DNA of 16,684 nucleotides from Bacteroidota bacterium (GCA_024278565.1 JAJRSY010000212.1:1-16684); one strand, 5' to 3'; shown: positions 7,414 to 15,637, numbered from the stretch's first letter. Program-made: numbers and translations. Notes: a model not told the origin generated them from the letters alone.

Positions 7414-8946
7414 ATGAAAGAACATTATGACGTTGTGGTGATTGGCAGCGGTCTTGGAGGATTGGTCTCGGCAATAATCTTGGCAAAGGAAGGGCGTAGT
7501 GTTTGTGTTTTGGAAAAGAACAACCAGTATGGTGGAAACTTACAGACCTTTGTTCGAGATAAAACCATTTTCGACACGGGGGTCCATTATATCGGGGGGC
7601 TTGCAGAGGGTCAAAACCTTTATCGTTATTTCAAGTATTTGGATATTTATGATGACCTGAACCTCCAAAAAATGGACGCAAATGGATTTGACATCATTAC
7701 TTTTGATGGTGACCCCAAAGAATACAGGCATGCCCAAGGCTATGAAAATTTTCAAAATTCACTGATAGCACAGTTCCCGGAAGAAGAAATAGGTATTCGG
7801 CAGTACTGTACCGCATTGCGTGAAACCTGCAATAAATTTCCGTTGTACAATCTTAAACAGGGCAAACCCTACTTTGAGGATCAAGAACTGTTCGGGCAGT
7901 CGGCAAGAGACTATATCAATTCATTTACCGACAACAAAAAATTGCAAGCGGTGCTTGTAGGTTCGAATTTACTGTATGCCGGGGAGGCCGACAAAACCCC
8001 CTTTTTTGTACATGCCCTATCGGTCAACTCCTATATTGAAAGTGCCTATCGTTGTGTAAGAGGGGGAAGCCAAATTACAAAACTGCTCATCAGACAGCTT
8101 AAAAAGAACGGTGGTGAGGTCTACAACCACCATGAAGTAGTTGATTTTGAATATGCCGATAAAAAAATAGTATCCGTTTCGACCAAAAATGGAAAAAAAA
8201 TAAAAGGAGCCCTTTTTATCTCGAACATTGAACCCAAGGTGACGGTAAAATTGGTAGGTGTTGACAAGTTCAGAAAATCGTACACCAATAGGATCGAACA
8301 GATCGAGAGTACCATTTCAGCCTTTAGTGTACATCTGGTATTCAAACCCAAAACATTCAAATACCTCAACAAGAACCATTACCATTTCAAAGATTTCAAT
8401 AGGGTCTGGAACGGTCATGACTATACCCAAGAAACATGGCCCGAAAGTTATTTGGCATCAATGGGGGTGAAGAAAGTTATGGACGGATGGGCAGATCAGC
8501 TGACTGCCATTACCTATATGCGTTATGAAGAAGTAGCGCAATGGAAAGACACGTTCAATACCGTCGCCCATAAGAACGACCGTGGTCAGACCTATGATGG
8601 GTTCAAAGCAGACCGTGCAGAGGTTTTTATTAAGGAACTTGAAAAGAAATTTCCGAATATCAGAGATTGCATCCAATCGGTCTATACCTCTACACCCCTA
8701 TCCTATCGCGATTATATCGGATGTAATCAGGGTGCTATATACGGCTATACCAAAGATGTGAACAACCCGCTAAAGTCCTTTATTTCTCCCAAAACCAGAA
8801 TACGAAACCTCTTTTTTACCGGGCAAAGCCTCAATATGCACGGTATTCTTGGGGTTACCGTAAGTGGTGTGGTTACCTGTTCCGCAATTTTAGGGGACGA
8901 ATACCTGTTGAACAAAATACTCGAGAGCGAAAAAGTCAGCATATAA
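7414..8946 (+). CDS. FAD-dependent oxidoreductase, CrtI/CrtISO/RetSat-like
   Basis: A 510-residue flavoprotein. The N-terminal dinucleotide-binding motif is VVVIGSGLGGLVSA (GxGxxG at 11-16) with the ribose-binding Glu34 in VLEKNNQYGGNLQTF. FDTGVHYIGG is the hallmark of the carotenoid isomerase / retinol saturase / phytoene-desaturase superfamily. The C-terminal flavin motif is LFFTGQSLNMHGILGVTVSG. Length matches the family (about 490-520). It begins 1 nt after the exporter stop and its TAA shares one base with the next ATG, so it is tightly coupled in the operon. No crtB, crtE or crtY neighbour is present, which argues against a carotenoid pathway. In this context it more likely desaturates, saturates or isomerises a conjugated polyene, or oxidises an aromatic precursor. 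The substrate is inferred, not seen. Confidence 0.88.
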   Translation: MKEHYDVVVIGSGLGGLVSAIILAKEGRSVCVLEKNNQYGGNLQTFVRDKTIFDTGVHYIGGLAEGQNLYRYFKYLDIYDDLNLQKMDANGFDIITFDGDPKEYRHAQGYENFQNSLIAQFPEEEIGIRQYCTALRETCNKFPLYNLKQGKPYFEDQELFGQSARDYINSFTDNKKLQAVLVGSNLLYAGEADKTPFFVHALSVNSYIESAYRCVRGGSQITKLLIRQLKKNGGEVYNHHEVVDFEYADKKIVSVSTKNGKKIKGALFISNIEPKVTVKLVGVDKFRKSYTNRIEQIESTISAFSVHLVFKPKTFKYLNKNHYHFKDFNRVWNGHDYTQETWPESYLASMGVKKVMDGWADQLTAITYMRYEEVAQWKDTFNTVAHKNDRGQTYDGFKADRAEVFIKELEKKFPNIRDCIQSVYTSTPLSYRDYIGCNQGAIYGYTKDVNNPLKSFISPKTRIRNLFFTGQSLNMHGILGVTVSGVVTCSAILGDEYLLNKILESEKVSI

Positions 8947-9827
8947 TGGGAAATTTTAAAACAACACCCGTAACACGGGTAAAAAATATTAACAAAGCAG
9001 AGTTTATCAAACACTATTACGAACCCCAAAAACCGGTTTTGATCGAAGGGCTCACCAAAAACTGGCCCGCCCATAAAAAATGGTGCTTGAACTATATTCA
9101 AGACCGCGCCGGGGATCAAATTGTACCCCTCTATGATAACAAGCCCGCCAAAGACAAGCAAAGTGTTTACGCCCCAACAAAAGAAATGGGGCTGTACGAC
9201 TATATCGAAATACTAAAGACCCAACCCACCGATCTTCGTATTTTTTTCTATGAGATTCTAAAAAATATGCCCGAGTTGATAGAGGACTTTGATTTTCCTG
9301 ACATTGGGCTGAAATTTTTTAAACGGCTTCCTGCCCTATTCTTTGGCGGGGGCGAATCAAAGGTCTTTATGCATTATGATATAGATCTGCCTGACAGCGT
9401 CCATTTTCATTTTGAGGGTGATAAAAGTGTAACGTTATTCTCGCCCGAGCAAACAAAATACCTGTATAAAGTGCCCTTCTCGATCCACAATATCGATAAG
9501 ATCGATATGGACGACCCCGACTTTGATAAATATCCTGCCTTACAATATGTAGAGGGTATTCAGGCCAATATGAAACATGGTGATGCCCTGTACATGCCCA
9601 GTGGATACTGGCACTATATCAAATACCTGAACGGCGGCTTTTCAATGACCCTAAGAGCGTTGCCCAGGCATCCGATACGGTTTGCGAATATGCTGTACAA
9701 CGTATTCTTCATGCGGCACTTTGACAATATTGCCCGAAAGTTCTGGGGGCAAAAATGGTTGGACCATAAAGAGAAATTGGCGATAAAACGAACGAACAGA
9801 AATTTGAAGAACTGTATTTTTCAATAA
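8946..9827 (+). CDS. Cupin_8 / JmjC-like Fe(II)- and 2-oxoglutarate-dependent oxygenase
   Basis: The 293-residue protein has the cupin_8/JmjC layout. An N-terminal KPVLIEGLTKNWPAHKKW segment is diagnostic of the group. The facial triad is visible: HxD at His143-Tyr144-Asp145 (MHYDID) and the distal His223 in MPSGYWHYI. Lys160 in GDKSVTLFSP aligns with the 2-oxoglutarate-binding lysine of FIH-type enzymes, and NGGFSMTLR matches the strand after the distal His. All expected ligands are present, so it should be an active oxygenase, not a dead cupin. Its ATG shares one base with the oxidoreductase stop, and a 46-nt spacer follows it. FIH-like enzymes hydroxylate proteins or small molecules; here I infer hydroxylation or tailoring of the aryl, polyene or lipid product, or of a pathway protein. 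No signal peptide is seen, so it is cytoplasmic. Confidence 0.85.
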   Translation: MGNFKTTPVTRVKNINKAEFIKHYYEPQKPVLIEGLTKNWPAHKKWCLNYIQDRAGDQIVPLYDNKPAKDKQSVYAPTKEMGLYDYIEILKTQPTDLRIFFYEILKNMPELIEDFDFPDIGLKFFKRLPALFFGGGESKVFMHYDIDLPDSVHFHFEGDKSVTLFSPEQTKYLYKVPFSIHNIDKIDMDDPDFDKYPALQYVEGIQANMKHGDALYMPSGYWHYIKYLNGGFSMTLRALPRHPIRFANMLYNVFFMRHFDNIARKFWGQKWLDHKEKLAIKRTNRNLKNCIFQ

Positions 9828-9834
9828 GATAACG

Positions 9835-9857
9835 GTTTCGGCCAATTCAACCGAAAC
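9835..9857. repeat. Inverted repeat in the leader of the C45 gene
   Basis: GTTTCGG (9835-9841) and CCGAAAC (9851-9857) are perfect 7-bp complements around a 9-nt loop. They sit in the only sizeable spacer (46 nt) between the oxygenase and the C45 lipoprotein gene. No T-run follows, so a terminator is unlikely. It may be an mRNA stability or translation element. Confidence 0.45.
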
Positions 9858-9873
9858 GGGCAAGAAAAACCAA

Positions 9874-11550
9874 ATGAGAAAGGGAACCCTGAAAAATGTA
9901 GTTGTATCAATAGTATTCCTTCTATTGCTGGCATCATGTGGGGTCTCAAAATCGTTAAAATCGGTTCCTGACATCAGTACGTACGACGCAGCAATTCCCG
10001 AACGAATCAAACTTTCAGACTCAAGTTATACCTTGGGAAACAATTTTCTTGTTAAAAACCAACAAGGCCAATGGGAAATGTATGTAACGGGAAACCCCTA
10101 TGAATTGGGTCTTGTAACGGGAAGCCTTACCCAGGAGCTCTATCACGAACAAGAAGATGCATTGCTTACCAAGGTGGGCAAAATAGTGCCGTCAAGAACA
10201 AAACAATATTTGCTCAGAAAATTCTTGGCATGGTTCAACCGAAAAATGTACCTCAACATTAAAGAAGACCACAAAAAAGAGATTTATGGGATCTCTAAGT
10301 ATGCCTCTACTGCGTATGACCATATCGCCAAGCCCTACCCAAGGGCACTTTACCTGCACGGCGCACATGACATTGGCCATGCCCTTCAAGATCTCGCACT
10401 TGTAGGTTGTTCGTCATTTGCTGCCTGGGGCGACCAAACCGAAGATGGCAAACTGATCATAGGCCGTAATTTTGATTTTTATGTGGATGATGGGTTTGCC
10501 AAGAACAAGATCATTGCCTTTGTAGACCCTGATGAGGGGCATAAGTTCATGTCGGTAACCTGGGGGGGCATGATCGGGGTGGTGTCGGGTATGAACGACC
10601 AAGGGTTGACCGTGACCATCAATGCCGGAAAATCTCAAATTCCGTTAGTGGCCAAAACCCCAATTTCGTTGGTTACACGAGAGATATTGCAGTTCGCTTC
10701 GACTATTGACGAGGCCATTGCCATTGCCAGAAAAAGGGAAGTGTTCGTGTCAGAATCCATTTTTGTGGGCAGTGCCAAAGACAAAAGGGCAGCGGTCATT
10801 GAGGTGTCACCACAAAATTTTGGCGTATACGAAGTTGCAAACGGTAACCAATTGATCTGCTCGAACCACTTTCAAAGTGCCGCCTATGCCAACGATAAAA
10901 AAAATCAAAAACACATACTTGAAAGCCATTCGAAATACCGTTACCAACGAATGGAGGAACTATTGGAAGAAACCCCCAAAGTAACCCCCGAAATTGCCGT
11001 TGCCATTCTAAGAAACCGAGAGGGATTGAGTGAAAAACAAATCGGTCAGGGCAATGAAAAGGCATTGAACCAATTGTTGGCGCACCACGGCATTGTTTTT
11101 CAGCCCGAAGATCTGTTGGTGTGGGTTTCAAGCAATCCGTACCAGTTGGGTGAGTTTGTCGCTTACGACCTGAACGAGGTTTTTAAGAACGCCGCCATGA
11201 ACAAAGAAGCTGTTTCGATATCAAAAACAAACCTCAACATTAAGGCAGATTCCTTTTTGGAAACCGATGCCTTTCAAAATTATGAACAATACAAGAGTTT
11301 GAGAGATGAAATTCAAAAGGCAATAGCTTCGGAAGAACAAATAGATCTTGAGGAACTCTCTAAATTAGTTCGATTGAACCCGAATTTCTGGGAAGCCCAT
11401 TACCTAACGGGAAGGTACTATTTGAACAAAGGGTACGACACCTTGGCTTTAAGGGCATTTTTAATGGCGGAAACAAATGAAATCACTACTTTGCCAGATC
11501 GGGAAGCCGTTGAAAAACACATTAAAAAATTAAAGAGACAATTACGGTAA
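9874..11550 (+). CDS. C45-type autoproteolytic acyltransferase/hydrolase, lipoprotein
   Basis: The 558-residue product starts with a lipoprotein signal (VVVSIVFLLLLASC, lipobox Cys22). The body resembles the NTN-hydrolase C45 family (acyl-CoA:6-aminopenicillanic-acid acyltransferase type; also compared with choloylglycine hydrolases). It has an N-terminal segment, then LVGCSSFAAWG with Cys179 as predicted nucleophile exposed by autocleavage, then DGKLIIGRNFDFYVDDG carrying the usual Arg-Asn-Phe-Asp. WGGMIGVVSGMNDQGLTVTINAG supplies the core strand pair. After about residue 430 there is an extra region ending in a TPR-like helix pair (FWEAHYLTGRYYLNKGYDTLALRAFLMAE). C45 enzymes form or cleave amide/ester acyl links. 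Anchored on the periplasmic side and encoded among polyene tailoring genes, it could perform the final acyl transfer. That is inference. Its stop overlaps the ligase ATG by one base. Confidence 0.82.
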   Translation: MRKGTLKNVVVSIVFLLLLASCGVSKSLKSVPDISTYDAAIPERIKLSDSSYTLGNNFLVKNQQGQWEMYVTGNPYELGLVTGSLTQELYHEQEDALLTKVGKIVPSRTKQYLLRKFLAWFNRKMYLNIKEDHKKEIYGISKYASTAYDHIAKPYPRALYLHGAHDIGHALQDLALVGCSSFAAWGDQTEDGKLIIGRNFDFYVDDGFAKNKIIAFVDPDEGHKFMSVTWGGMIGVVSGMNDQGLTVTINAGKSQIPLVAKTPISLVTREILQFASTIDEAIAIARKREVFVSESIFVGSAKDKRAAVIEVSPQNFGVYEVANGNQLICSNHFQSAAYANDKKNQKHILESHSKYRYQRMEELLEETPKVTPEIAVAILRNREGLSEKQIGQGNEKALNQLLAHHGIVFQPEDLLVWVSSNPYQLGEFVAYDLNEVFKNAAMNKEAVSISKTNLNIKADSFLETDAFQNYEQYKSLRDEIQKAIASEEQIDLEELSKLVRLNPNFWEAHYLTGRYYLNKGYDTLALRAFLMAETNEITTLPDREAVEKHIKKLKRQLR

Positions 11551-12839
11551 TGATTCCAGAAATCGAAAAAGCATCCCTTCAAGAAATAAAGACCCTTCAA
11601 GAAACCAAATTGAAGAAGCTTATGGTGTATGTAAGTGAAAAATCGGCCTATTACCAAAGGGTTTTTCAATTCCATAAAATCAATCCATCAGAAATAACCA
11701 CCTTAGAAGATCTAGCGAAAATACCCGTAACCACCAAAGAACAGTTGCAAGCGTACAATGATGATTTTCTTTGTGTTCCGAAATCAAAGATCATTGATTT
11801 TGTGACCACTTCGGGTACATTGGGCGAACCGGTGACCATAGGCCTCACCGATAAAGATCTCGACCGGTTGGCCTATAACGAGGCCATCTCCTTTGCCTGT
11901 GCGGGTATTGGGGAAGATGATATTTTACAGCTCACCACCACCATGGACCGCAGGTTTATGGCGGGACTTGCCTATTTTTTGGGCGTTCGTAAATTGGGTG
12001 CCGGTATTGTTCGTGTGGGGGCGGGAATACCTGAATTGCAGTGGGACAGTATTCAAAAATTCAGACCCACCTATCTTATCGTTGTTCCTTCCTTTTTATT
12101 GATACTGATCCAATATGCAGAGGCACATGGTATTGATGTGAACAAGTCGGGCATCAAAGGTGCGATCTGTATAGGAGAGCCACTTAGAAACCAAGATTTC
12201 TCGCCCAATGTACTGACCGAAAAGATAAGATCAAAATGGAACATTGATTTGTATTCTACCTACGCCTCTACAGAAATGAGTACGGCATTTACCGAATGTA
12301 CCGAGCAAAAGGGAGGGCACCAACACCCAGAATTAATCATTGTGGAGGTATTGGACGAAAACGACCAACCCGTACAAAATGGCAACGAAGGTGAGCTTGC
12401 CATCACCACTTTGGGCATAGAGGCAATGCCCTTGTTGCGCTTTAAAACAGGTGATATTGTTGTGGCGCACAGCTCGGCCTGCGATTGCGGACGCAATACC
12501 CTGCGTTTGGGCCCAGTAATTGGTAGAAAAAAGCAGATGATCAAGTACAAGGGCACCACCCTGTACCCCCCTGCCATGAACGATCTATTGAACGATTTTG
12601 CTGAGGTGGAGAATTATGTTATCGAAATATACCACAACGATATTGGTACTGACGAGATCCTGATAAAAATCGCCTCTTCATCAGCCTCCGATAAGTTGAT
12701 GGACGATATCAGGGATCATTTTAGGTCAAAATTGCGTGTATCCCCCAAAATAGAAGCCTGCAGCTCCAGCGAGATCAATAAGTTGCGCATATCAAAATTG
12801 GGAAGAAAACCGGTGGTCGTTATTGATCGCAGAGGTTGA
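11550..12839 (+). CDS. PaaK-like adenylate-forming acyl-CoA/ACP ligase
   Basis: A 429-residue member of the phenylacetate-CoA-ligase branch of the ANL superfamily, matching PaaK length (about 430). The phosphate-binding loop is TTSGTLGEPVTI (TSGTLGEP at 87-94), the A5-type motif is YASTEMS (238-244), and RFKTGD (297-302) supplies the ribose-binding Asp. A CDCGR pair of cysteines near 310 and GRKKQMIKYKGTTLYP are typical of PaaK-type enzymes. The C-terminal swinging domain ends with KLRVSPKIEA and KLGRKP. It should activate a carboxylic acid, probably aromatic, as an acyl-adenylate and load it on CoA or a carrier protein. In aryl-polyene and flexirubin systems a ligase primes the chain with 4-hydroxycinnamate or 4-hydroxybenzoate-type starters; a similar role is inferred. 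It is the last gene of the set and ends in TGA facing recQ. Confidence 0.87.
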   Translation: MIPEIEKASLQEIKTLQETKLKKLMVYVSEKSAYYQRVFQFHKINPSEITTLEDLAKIPVTTKEQLQAYNDDFLCVPKSKIIDFVTTSGTLGEPVTIGLTDKDLDRLAYNEAISFACAGIGEDDILQLTTTMDRRFMAGLAYFLGVRKLGAGIVRVGAGIPELQWDSIQKFRPTYLIVVPSFLLILIQYAEAHGIDVNKSGIKGAICIGEPLRNQDFSPNVLTEKIRSKWNIDLYSTYASTEMSTAFTECTEQKGGHQHPELIIVEVLDENDQPVQNGNEGELAITTLGIEAMPLLRFKTGDIVVAHSSACDCGRNTLRLGPVIGRKKQMIKYKGTTLYPPAMNDLLNDFAEVENYVIEIYHNDIGTDEILIKIASSSASDKLMDDIRDHFRSKLRVSPKIEACSSSEINKLRISKLGRKPVVVIDRRG

Positions 12840-12848
12840 TTAGAACCA

Positions 12849-12935
12849 CGTCTTCGCGAGCACTGCGAAGCGATCTCTGACTTTGGAACCTGCCCGTCCG
12901 GCGGGCACAAATTCAACAGCCCGCTTCTTCGCCCG
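12849..12935. repeat. REP-like palindromic unit 1 (right end lost, nested palindrome)
   Basis: The unit begins CGTCTTCGCGAG followed by a variant of the shared GCGAAGCGATCT block and CTTTGGAAC, as in the unit at 15638. It keeps AACAGCxxGCTTCxTCGC but lacks the terminal CTCGCAAAGACG arm. It fills the 100-bp gap between the convergent ligase and recQ genes and may act as a transcription boundary. Confidence 0.7.
12891..12907. repeat. 17-bp GC-rich palindrome nested in repeat unit 1
   Basis: TGCCCG-TCCGG-CGGGCA is a perfect 6-bp stem around 5 nt. It sits where the other units read directly from GGAAC into ACAAA. It shares GCCGG/CGGGCA-type sequence with the hairpin at 16621. In RNA from either strand it would fold between the convergent genes; no U-run follows. 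Confidence 0.65.
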
Positions 12936-12939
12936 AATC

Positions 12940-15036
12940 CTAAGAACCCAAATCCAACAAATACAGCCCCATTTTTATTTTCCAGTAGGGCATTTGTTCT
13001 TTAAAATGTTCGAAATAGGGTTTGAGCCCTTCGACATCGGCTAGTTTTTTATGCGCCTCTTTTATACTCGCTACCTCTTCCTTGCTTATAAATTGGTACA
13101 GATCCAATGCCTCCCCTTGGGTATGGATTTTTAGTAAATGACTGTAAATGGTGTTCTCGGTAAATTCTCTTTTCTCGCAGATTTCCGCTACTGATAATCC
13201 GTCTTTGAACAACGTATAGGTTTGCTCATGGGTAGGTGTTTTCGGTTTTACGGCTTCGATATGATCCGTTATTTCCTTTAAGAAAATCTCGGTATACTTT
13301 TCAAGTTTGGCCTCCCCAACACCTGAAATTTGGGCAAATTCAGATCTTGTGGTGGGCATCTTGTCTTCCATATCCTTTAAACTGGCATCACCGAAAACCA
13401 CATAGGCGGGTACGCCCTCCTCTTTGGCAAGCTGTAAGCGGAGTATGCGCAATTTTTCGAACAGATCGGTTTTTGAGATCTTTGACCGTACCTTCTTTTC
13501 GGTCTTTTTTCCTTCTTTTTGAAGAATGGCCAACTGAACGGTTTTCTTTTGATAGAGAATTTCCTTCGCCAATGGTGTCAATGCCAAACGACTGTTTTCC
13601 CTAAAATTGATTTCCAGTACGCCTTGGTTCAATAATTGGATCAGGTACTGCTGTAGGTCTTGCCAAGAAACATCATTGACCGCCCCATAGGTTTTTATAT
13701 GTTGGTGGCCCTTGTCAAAAACCTGTGCATTTTGTGCGCCACGCAGTACATCAATGACCATTCCCATAGGTTCTTGTTCTTTCATTCGGGCAATGGCAGA
13801 GCATATTTTCTGAGCGAGTACAGTGGCATCAAAATACGAAGGTGGCGCCTTACAGATATCGCAATTGCCACAGGCTTCGGTCAGGTGCTCGCCAAAATAA
13901 TTGAGCAGCACGATACGACGGCAACTCAGTGCCTCGGCATATTGCTGCATACGTTCGAGCTTGGCATATTGCACGGTGGCATTGGCACTATCGGCAATGA
14001 ATTTTCGTAGCTGCACCACATCGGCATAACTGTAGAAAAGCAGGGTATGGGCGGCAAGGCCATCACGCCCGCTACGGCCGATCTCTTGGTAGTAGCCCTC
14101 AAGGTTCTTGGGCATATTATAGTGCATGACCCACCGCACATTGCTCTTATCGATACCCATACCAAAAGCAATGGTCGCACAGATAATGGGGGTACGGTCA
14201 TTGATGAAATCTTCCTGTACCGAAGTACGGCTTTGGGTATCCATTCCGGCATGGTAGGCCTGGGCATCGTAGCCTGAATTACGGAGTTTTTCCGCTATGT
14301 TCTCCGTGCTTTTACGACTCAGGCAATAGATGATACCGCTTTCATGGGGACGCTCTCCCAAAAAATCAAAAATTTGTTTCAGACGGTTTTGTCCGGGCCG
14401 GACCTCCAAGTGCAGATTCGGTCGATTGAAGGAAGCCAGGTGCCGCTGGGCATCAGTAATCGAAAGCTGTTCAACAATATCGTCTTGTGTGGTCCGATCG
14501 GCGGTAGCGGTCAAGGCCATGATCGGAATAGTTGGAAATCGATCTTTCAAACTCCCCAATTGCGTATAGGCAGGTCTAAAATCATGGCCCCAAGATGAGA
14601 TACAATGGGCTTCGTCAACAGCGAAGAGGCTTATGTCGATTTCTTGAAAAACCATATCGAAGTGGTTGATGCTCTCAGGAGCCACATAGAGTAATTTCAA
14701 CTCACCGTTCTTTAGTTTCTGAAAAGTTTCTTGCTGTACCTCTTGGGGCTGTGAGCTATTGTAGTAGGCTGCGGCAATACCGTTCGCTCGCAGCACATCG
14801 ACCTGATCCTTCATAAGTGCGATCAACGGGGATATCACGATCGCCGTGCCCTTCATTGCCAGAGCGGGCAGTTGGTAGCAGAGCGATTTTCCACCACCGG
14901 TAGGCATAATGGTCAGAACATCTTTGTTTGAAAGTACATCTTCGATTACCTCAAACTGATTTGGTCTAAATGAATCATAACCAAAATGGGTTTTTAGCAA
15001 GGAGTGCAATTTCTTTTTTTGGTCGGCTATAATCAT
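12940..15036 (-). CDS. recQ: ATP-dependent DNA helicase RecQ
   Basis: The 698-residue protein carries every RecQ block: motif 0 (FRPNQFEVI, 23-31), Walker A PTGGGKS (45-51, Lys50), DEAH (141-144), TALTATA-type motif III, YHAGM, and motif VI QEIGRSGRDG (317-326). The zinc site uses Cys372, Cys389, Cys392 and Cys395. The RQC winged helix spans about 405-500. An HRDC domain follows (about 523-592: RLQLAKEEGVPAYVVFGDASL, then ISGVGEAKLEKY), and a helix-turn-helix-like tail (about 603-690: LFKDGLSVAEICEKREFTENTIYSHL) is common in Bacteroidetes RecQ. It unwinds 3'-tailed DNA, forks and recombination intermediates in repair. The start at ATG 15036 places motif 0 at the usual distance. It is convergent with the biosynthetic operon and transcribed from the region holding repeat unit 2. 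Confidence 0.97.
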   Translation of the reverse strand: MIIADQKKKLHSLLKTHFGYDSFRPNQFEVIEDVLSNKDVLTIMPTGGGKSLCYQLPALAMKGTAIVISPLIALMKDQVDVLRANGIAAAYYNSSQPQEVQQETFQKLKNGELKLLYVAPESINHFDMVFQEIDISLFAVDEAHCISSWGHDFRPAYTQLGSLKDRFPTIPIMALTATADRTTQDDIVEQLSITDAQRHLASFNRPNLHLEVRPGQNRLKQIFDFLGERPHESGIIYCLSRKSTENIAEKLRNSGYDAQAYHAGMDTQSRTSVQEDFINDRTPIICATIAFGMGIDKSNVRWVMHYNMPKNLEGYYQEIGRSGRDGLAAHTLLFYSYADVVQLRKFIADSANATVQYAKLERMQQYAEALSCRRIVLLNYFGEHLTEACGNCDICKAPPSYFDATVLAQKICSAIARMKEQEPMGMVIDVLRGAQNAQVFDKGHQHIKTYGAVNDVSWQDLQQYLIQLLNQGVLEINFRENSRLALTPLAKEILYQKKTVQLAILQKEGKKTEKKVRSKISKTDLFEKLRILRLQLAKEEGVPAYVVFGDASLKDMEDKMPTTRSEFAQISGVGEAKLEKYTEIFLKEITDHIEAVKPKTPTHEQTYTLFKDGLSVAEICEKREFTENTIYSHLLKIHTQGEALDLYQFISKEEVASIKEAHKKLADVEGLKPYFEHFKEQMPYWKIKMGLYLLDLGS

Positions 15037-15086
15037 GGCTTAAAAATAAGGATTGTTATCATAATTCTATACTATTTTCCTAAATA

Positions 15087-15203
15087 CGTCTTCGCGAGCG
15101 CAGCGCAGCAATCTGTTGAACTTCTACGCCAAATCTCAACAGCTTGCTTCGTCGCTCTGCCTTCTCGTCAATTCAACCATGGCGTTTGCTTCTCGCAAGG
15201 ACG
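15087..15203. repeat. REP-like palindromic unit 2 (117 bp)
   Basis: It starts CGTCTTCGCGAGCGCAG and ends CTTCTCGCAAGGACG. The two ends are imperfect inverted repeats, and an inner arm ACAGCTTGCTTCGTCGC pairs with the left AGCGxAGC block. It lies between the recQ start and the GIY-YIG stop codon (15206-15208), leaving only 2 nt to the stop. Confidence 0.8.
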
Positions 15204-15205
15204 AG

Positions 15206-15502
15206 TTAAAAATTGAACGACCATCCGTCTGACAGGTCTTTCCATTCGGGATTCATTGATTTTATTAAACGTTCTTTCCGATCTCTGTTACCCGCTTTTA
15301 TTTGTTTCTCTCTCCGTATCGCAATTCTTATGTCATTGAACTCCTCATAATAAACCAGCTTGTCACAATTGTACTGAGCCGTGAAACCTTTATAAAATTT
15401 GGTCTTATGCTGATAAACCCGTTTAACCAAATTACTGGTAACACCACAGTAAATGACCGTATTGTTTTTGTTTGTAATGAGGTATATATAAGATCTTTTC
15501 AT
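15206..15502 (-). CDS. Small GIY-YIG domain nuclease (COG2827/YhbQ-like), flanked by repeats
   Basis: From ATG 15502 the protein is 98 residues, a stand-alone GIY-YIG domain. The paired strand motifs are YIYLI (5-9) and IYCGVT (17-22; the usual 'YIG' is YCG). Arg28 in NLVKRVYQH and Glu65 in RREKQIK are the expected catalytic residues. IKSMNPEWKDL is the standard C-terminus of small Bacteroidetes GIY-YIG proteins. An upstream start at 15550 would add 16 residues that are only translated repeat sequence, so I reject it. The start codon lies 5 nt from repeat unit 3 and the stop 2 nt from unit 2, so the gene exactly fills the space between two co-oriented repeats and its promoter must lie in or beyond unit 3. 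Such proteins act as structure-specific or mobile-element nucleases; a role in repeat mobility is inferred. Confidence 0.85.
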   Translation of the reverse strand: MKRSYIYLITNKNNTVIYCGVTSNLVKRVYQHKTKFYKGFTAQYNCDKLVYYEEFNDIRIAIRREKQIKAGNRDRKERLIKSMNPEWKDLSDGWSFNF

Positions 15503-15507
15503 AACTT

Positions 15508-15622
15508 CGATATTGCGAGCGCAGCGAAGCAATCCGTTACCTTGGAACACAAAACAAACAGCTTGCTTCGTCGCTCAAACCAAAGTGCCAAAACCAACTT
15601 TCCTATGCTTCTCGCAAAGACA
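15508..15622. repeat. REP-like palindromic unit 3 (115 bp)
   Basis: It starts CGATATTGCGAGCGCAGCG and ends CTTCTCGCAAAGACAG, with GGAACACAAAAC and ACAGCTTGCTTCGTCGCT inside. Same orientation as the other three units. It sits directly upstream of the GIY-YIG start codon. Its left end is the most diverged from the CGTCTTCGCGAG form of the others. Confidence 0.8.
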
Positions 15623-15637
15623 GGTTTTTCTTCCCAT

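Noticed and set aside
7414..8946. Carotenoid biosynthesis locus based on the CrtI-like gene
   Set aside because: No phytoene synthase, GGPP synthase, cyclase or ketolase is nearby; the surrounding genes fit a fatty-acid/polyketide-type polyene better.
9835..9857. Rho-independent terminator before the C45 gene
   Set aside because: The 7-bp stem has no following T-run, and the flanking genes are otherwise in a tightly coupled operon.
15503..15550. Upstream start giving a 114-aa GIY-YIG protein
   Set aside because: The extra 16 residues are encoded by repeat unit 3, and the GIY-YIG fold begins at the MKRSYIYLI start at 15502.
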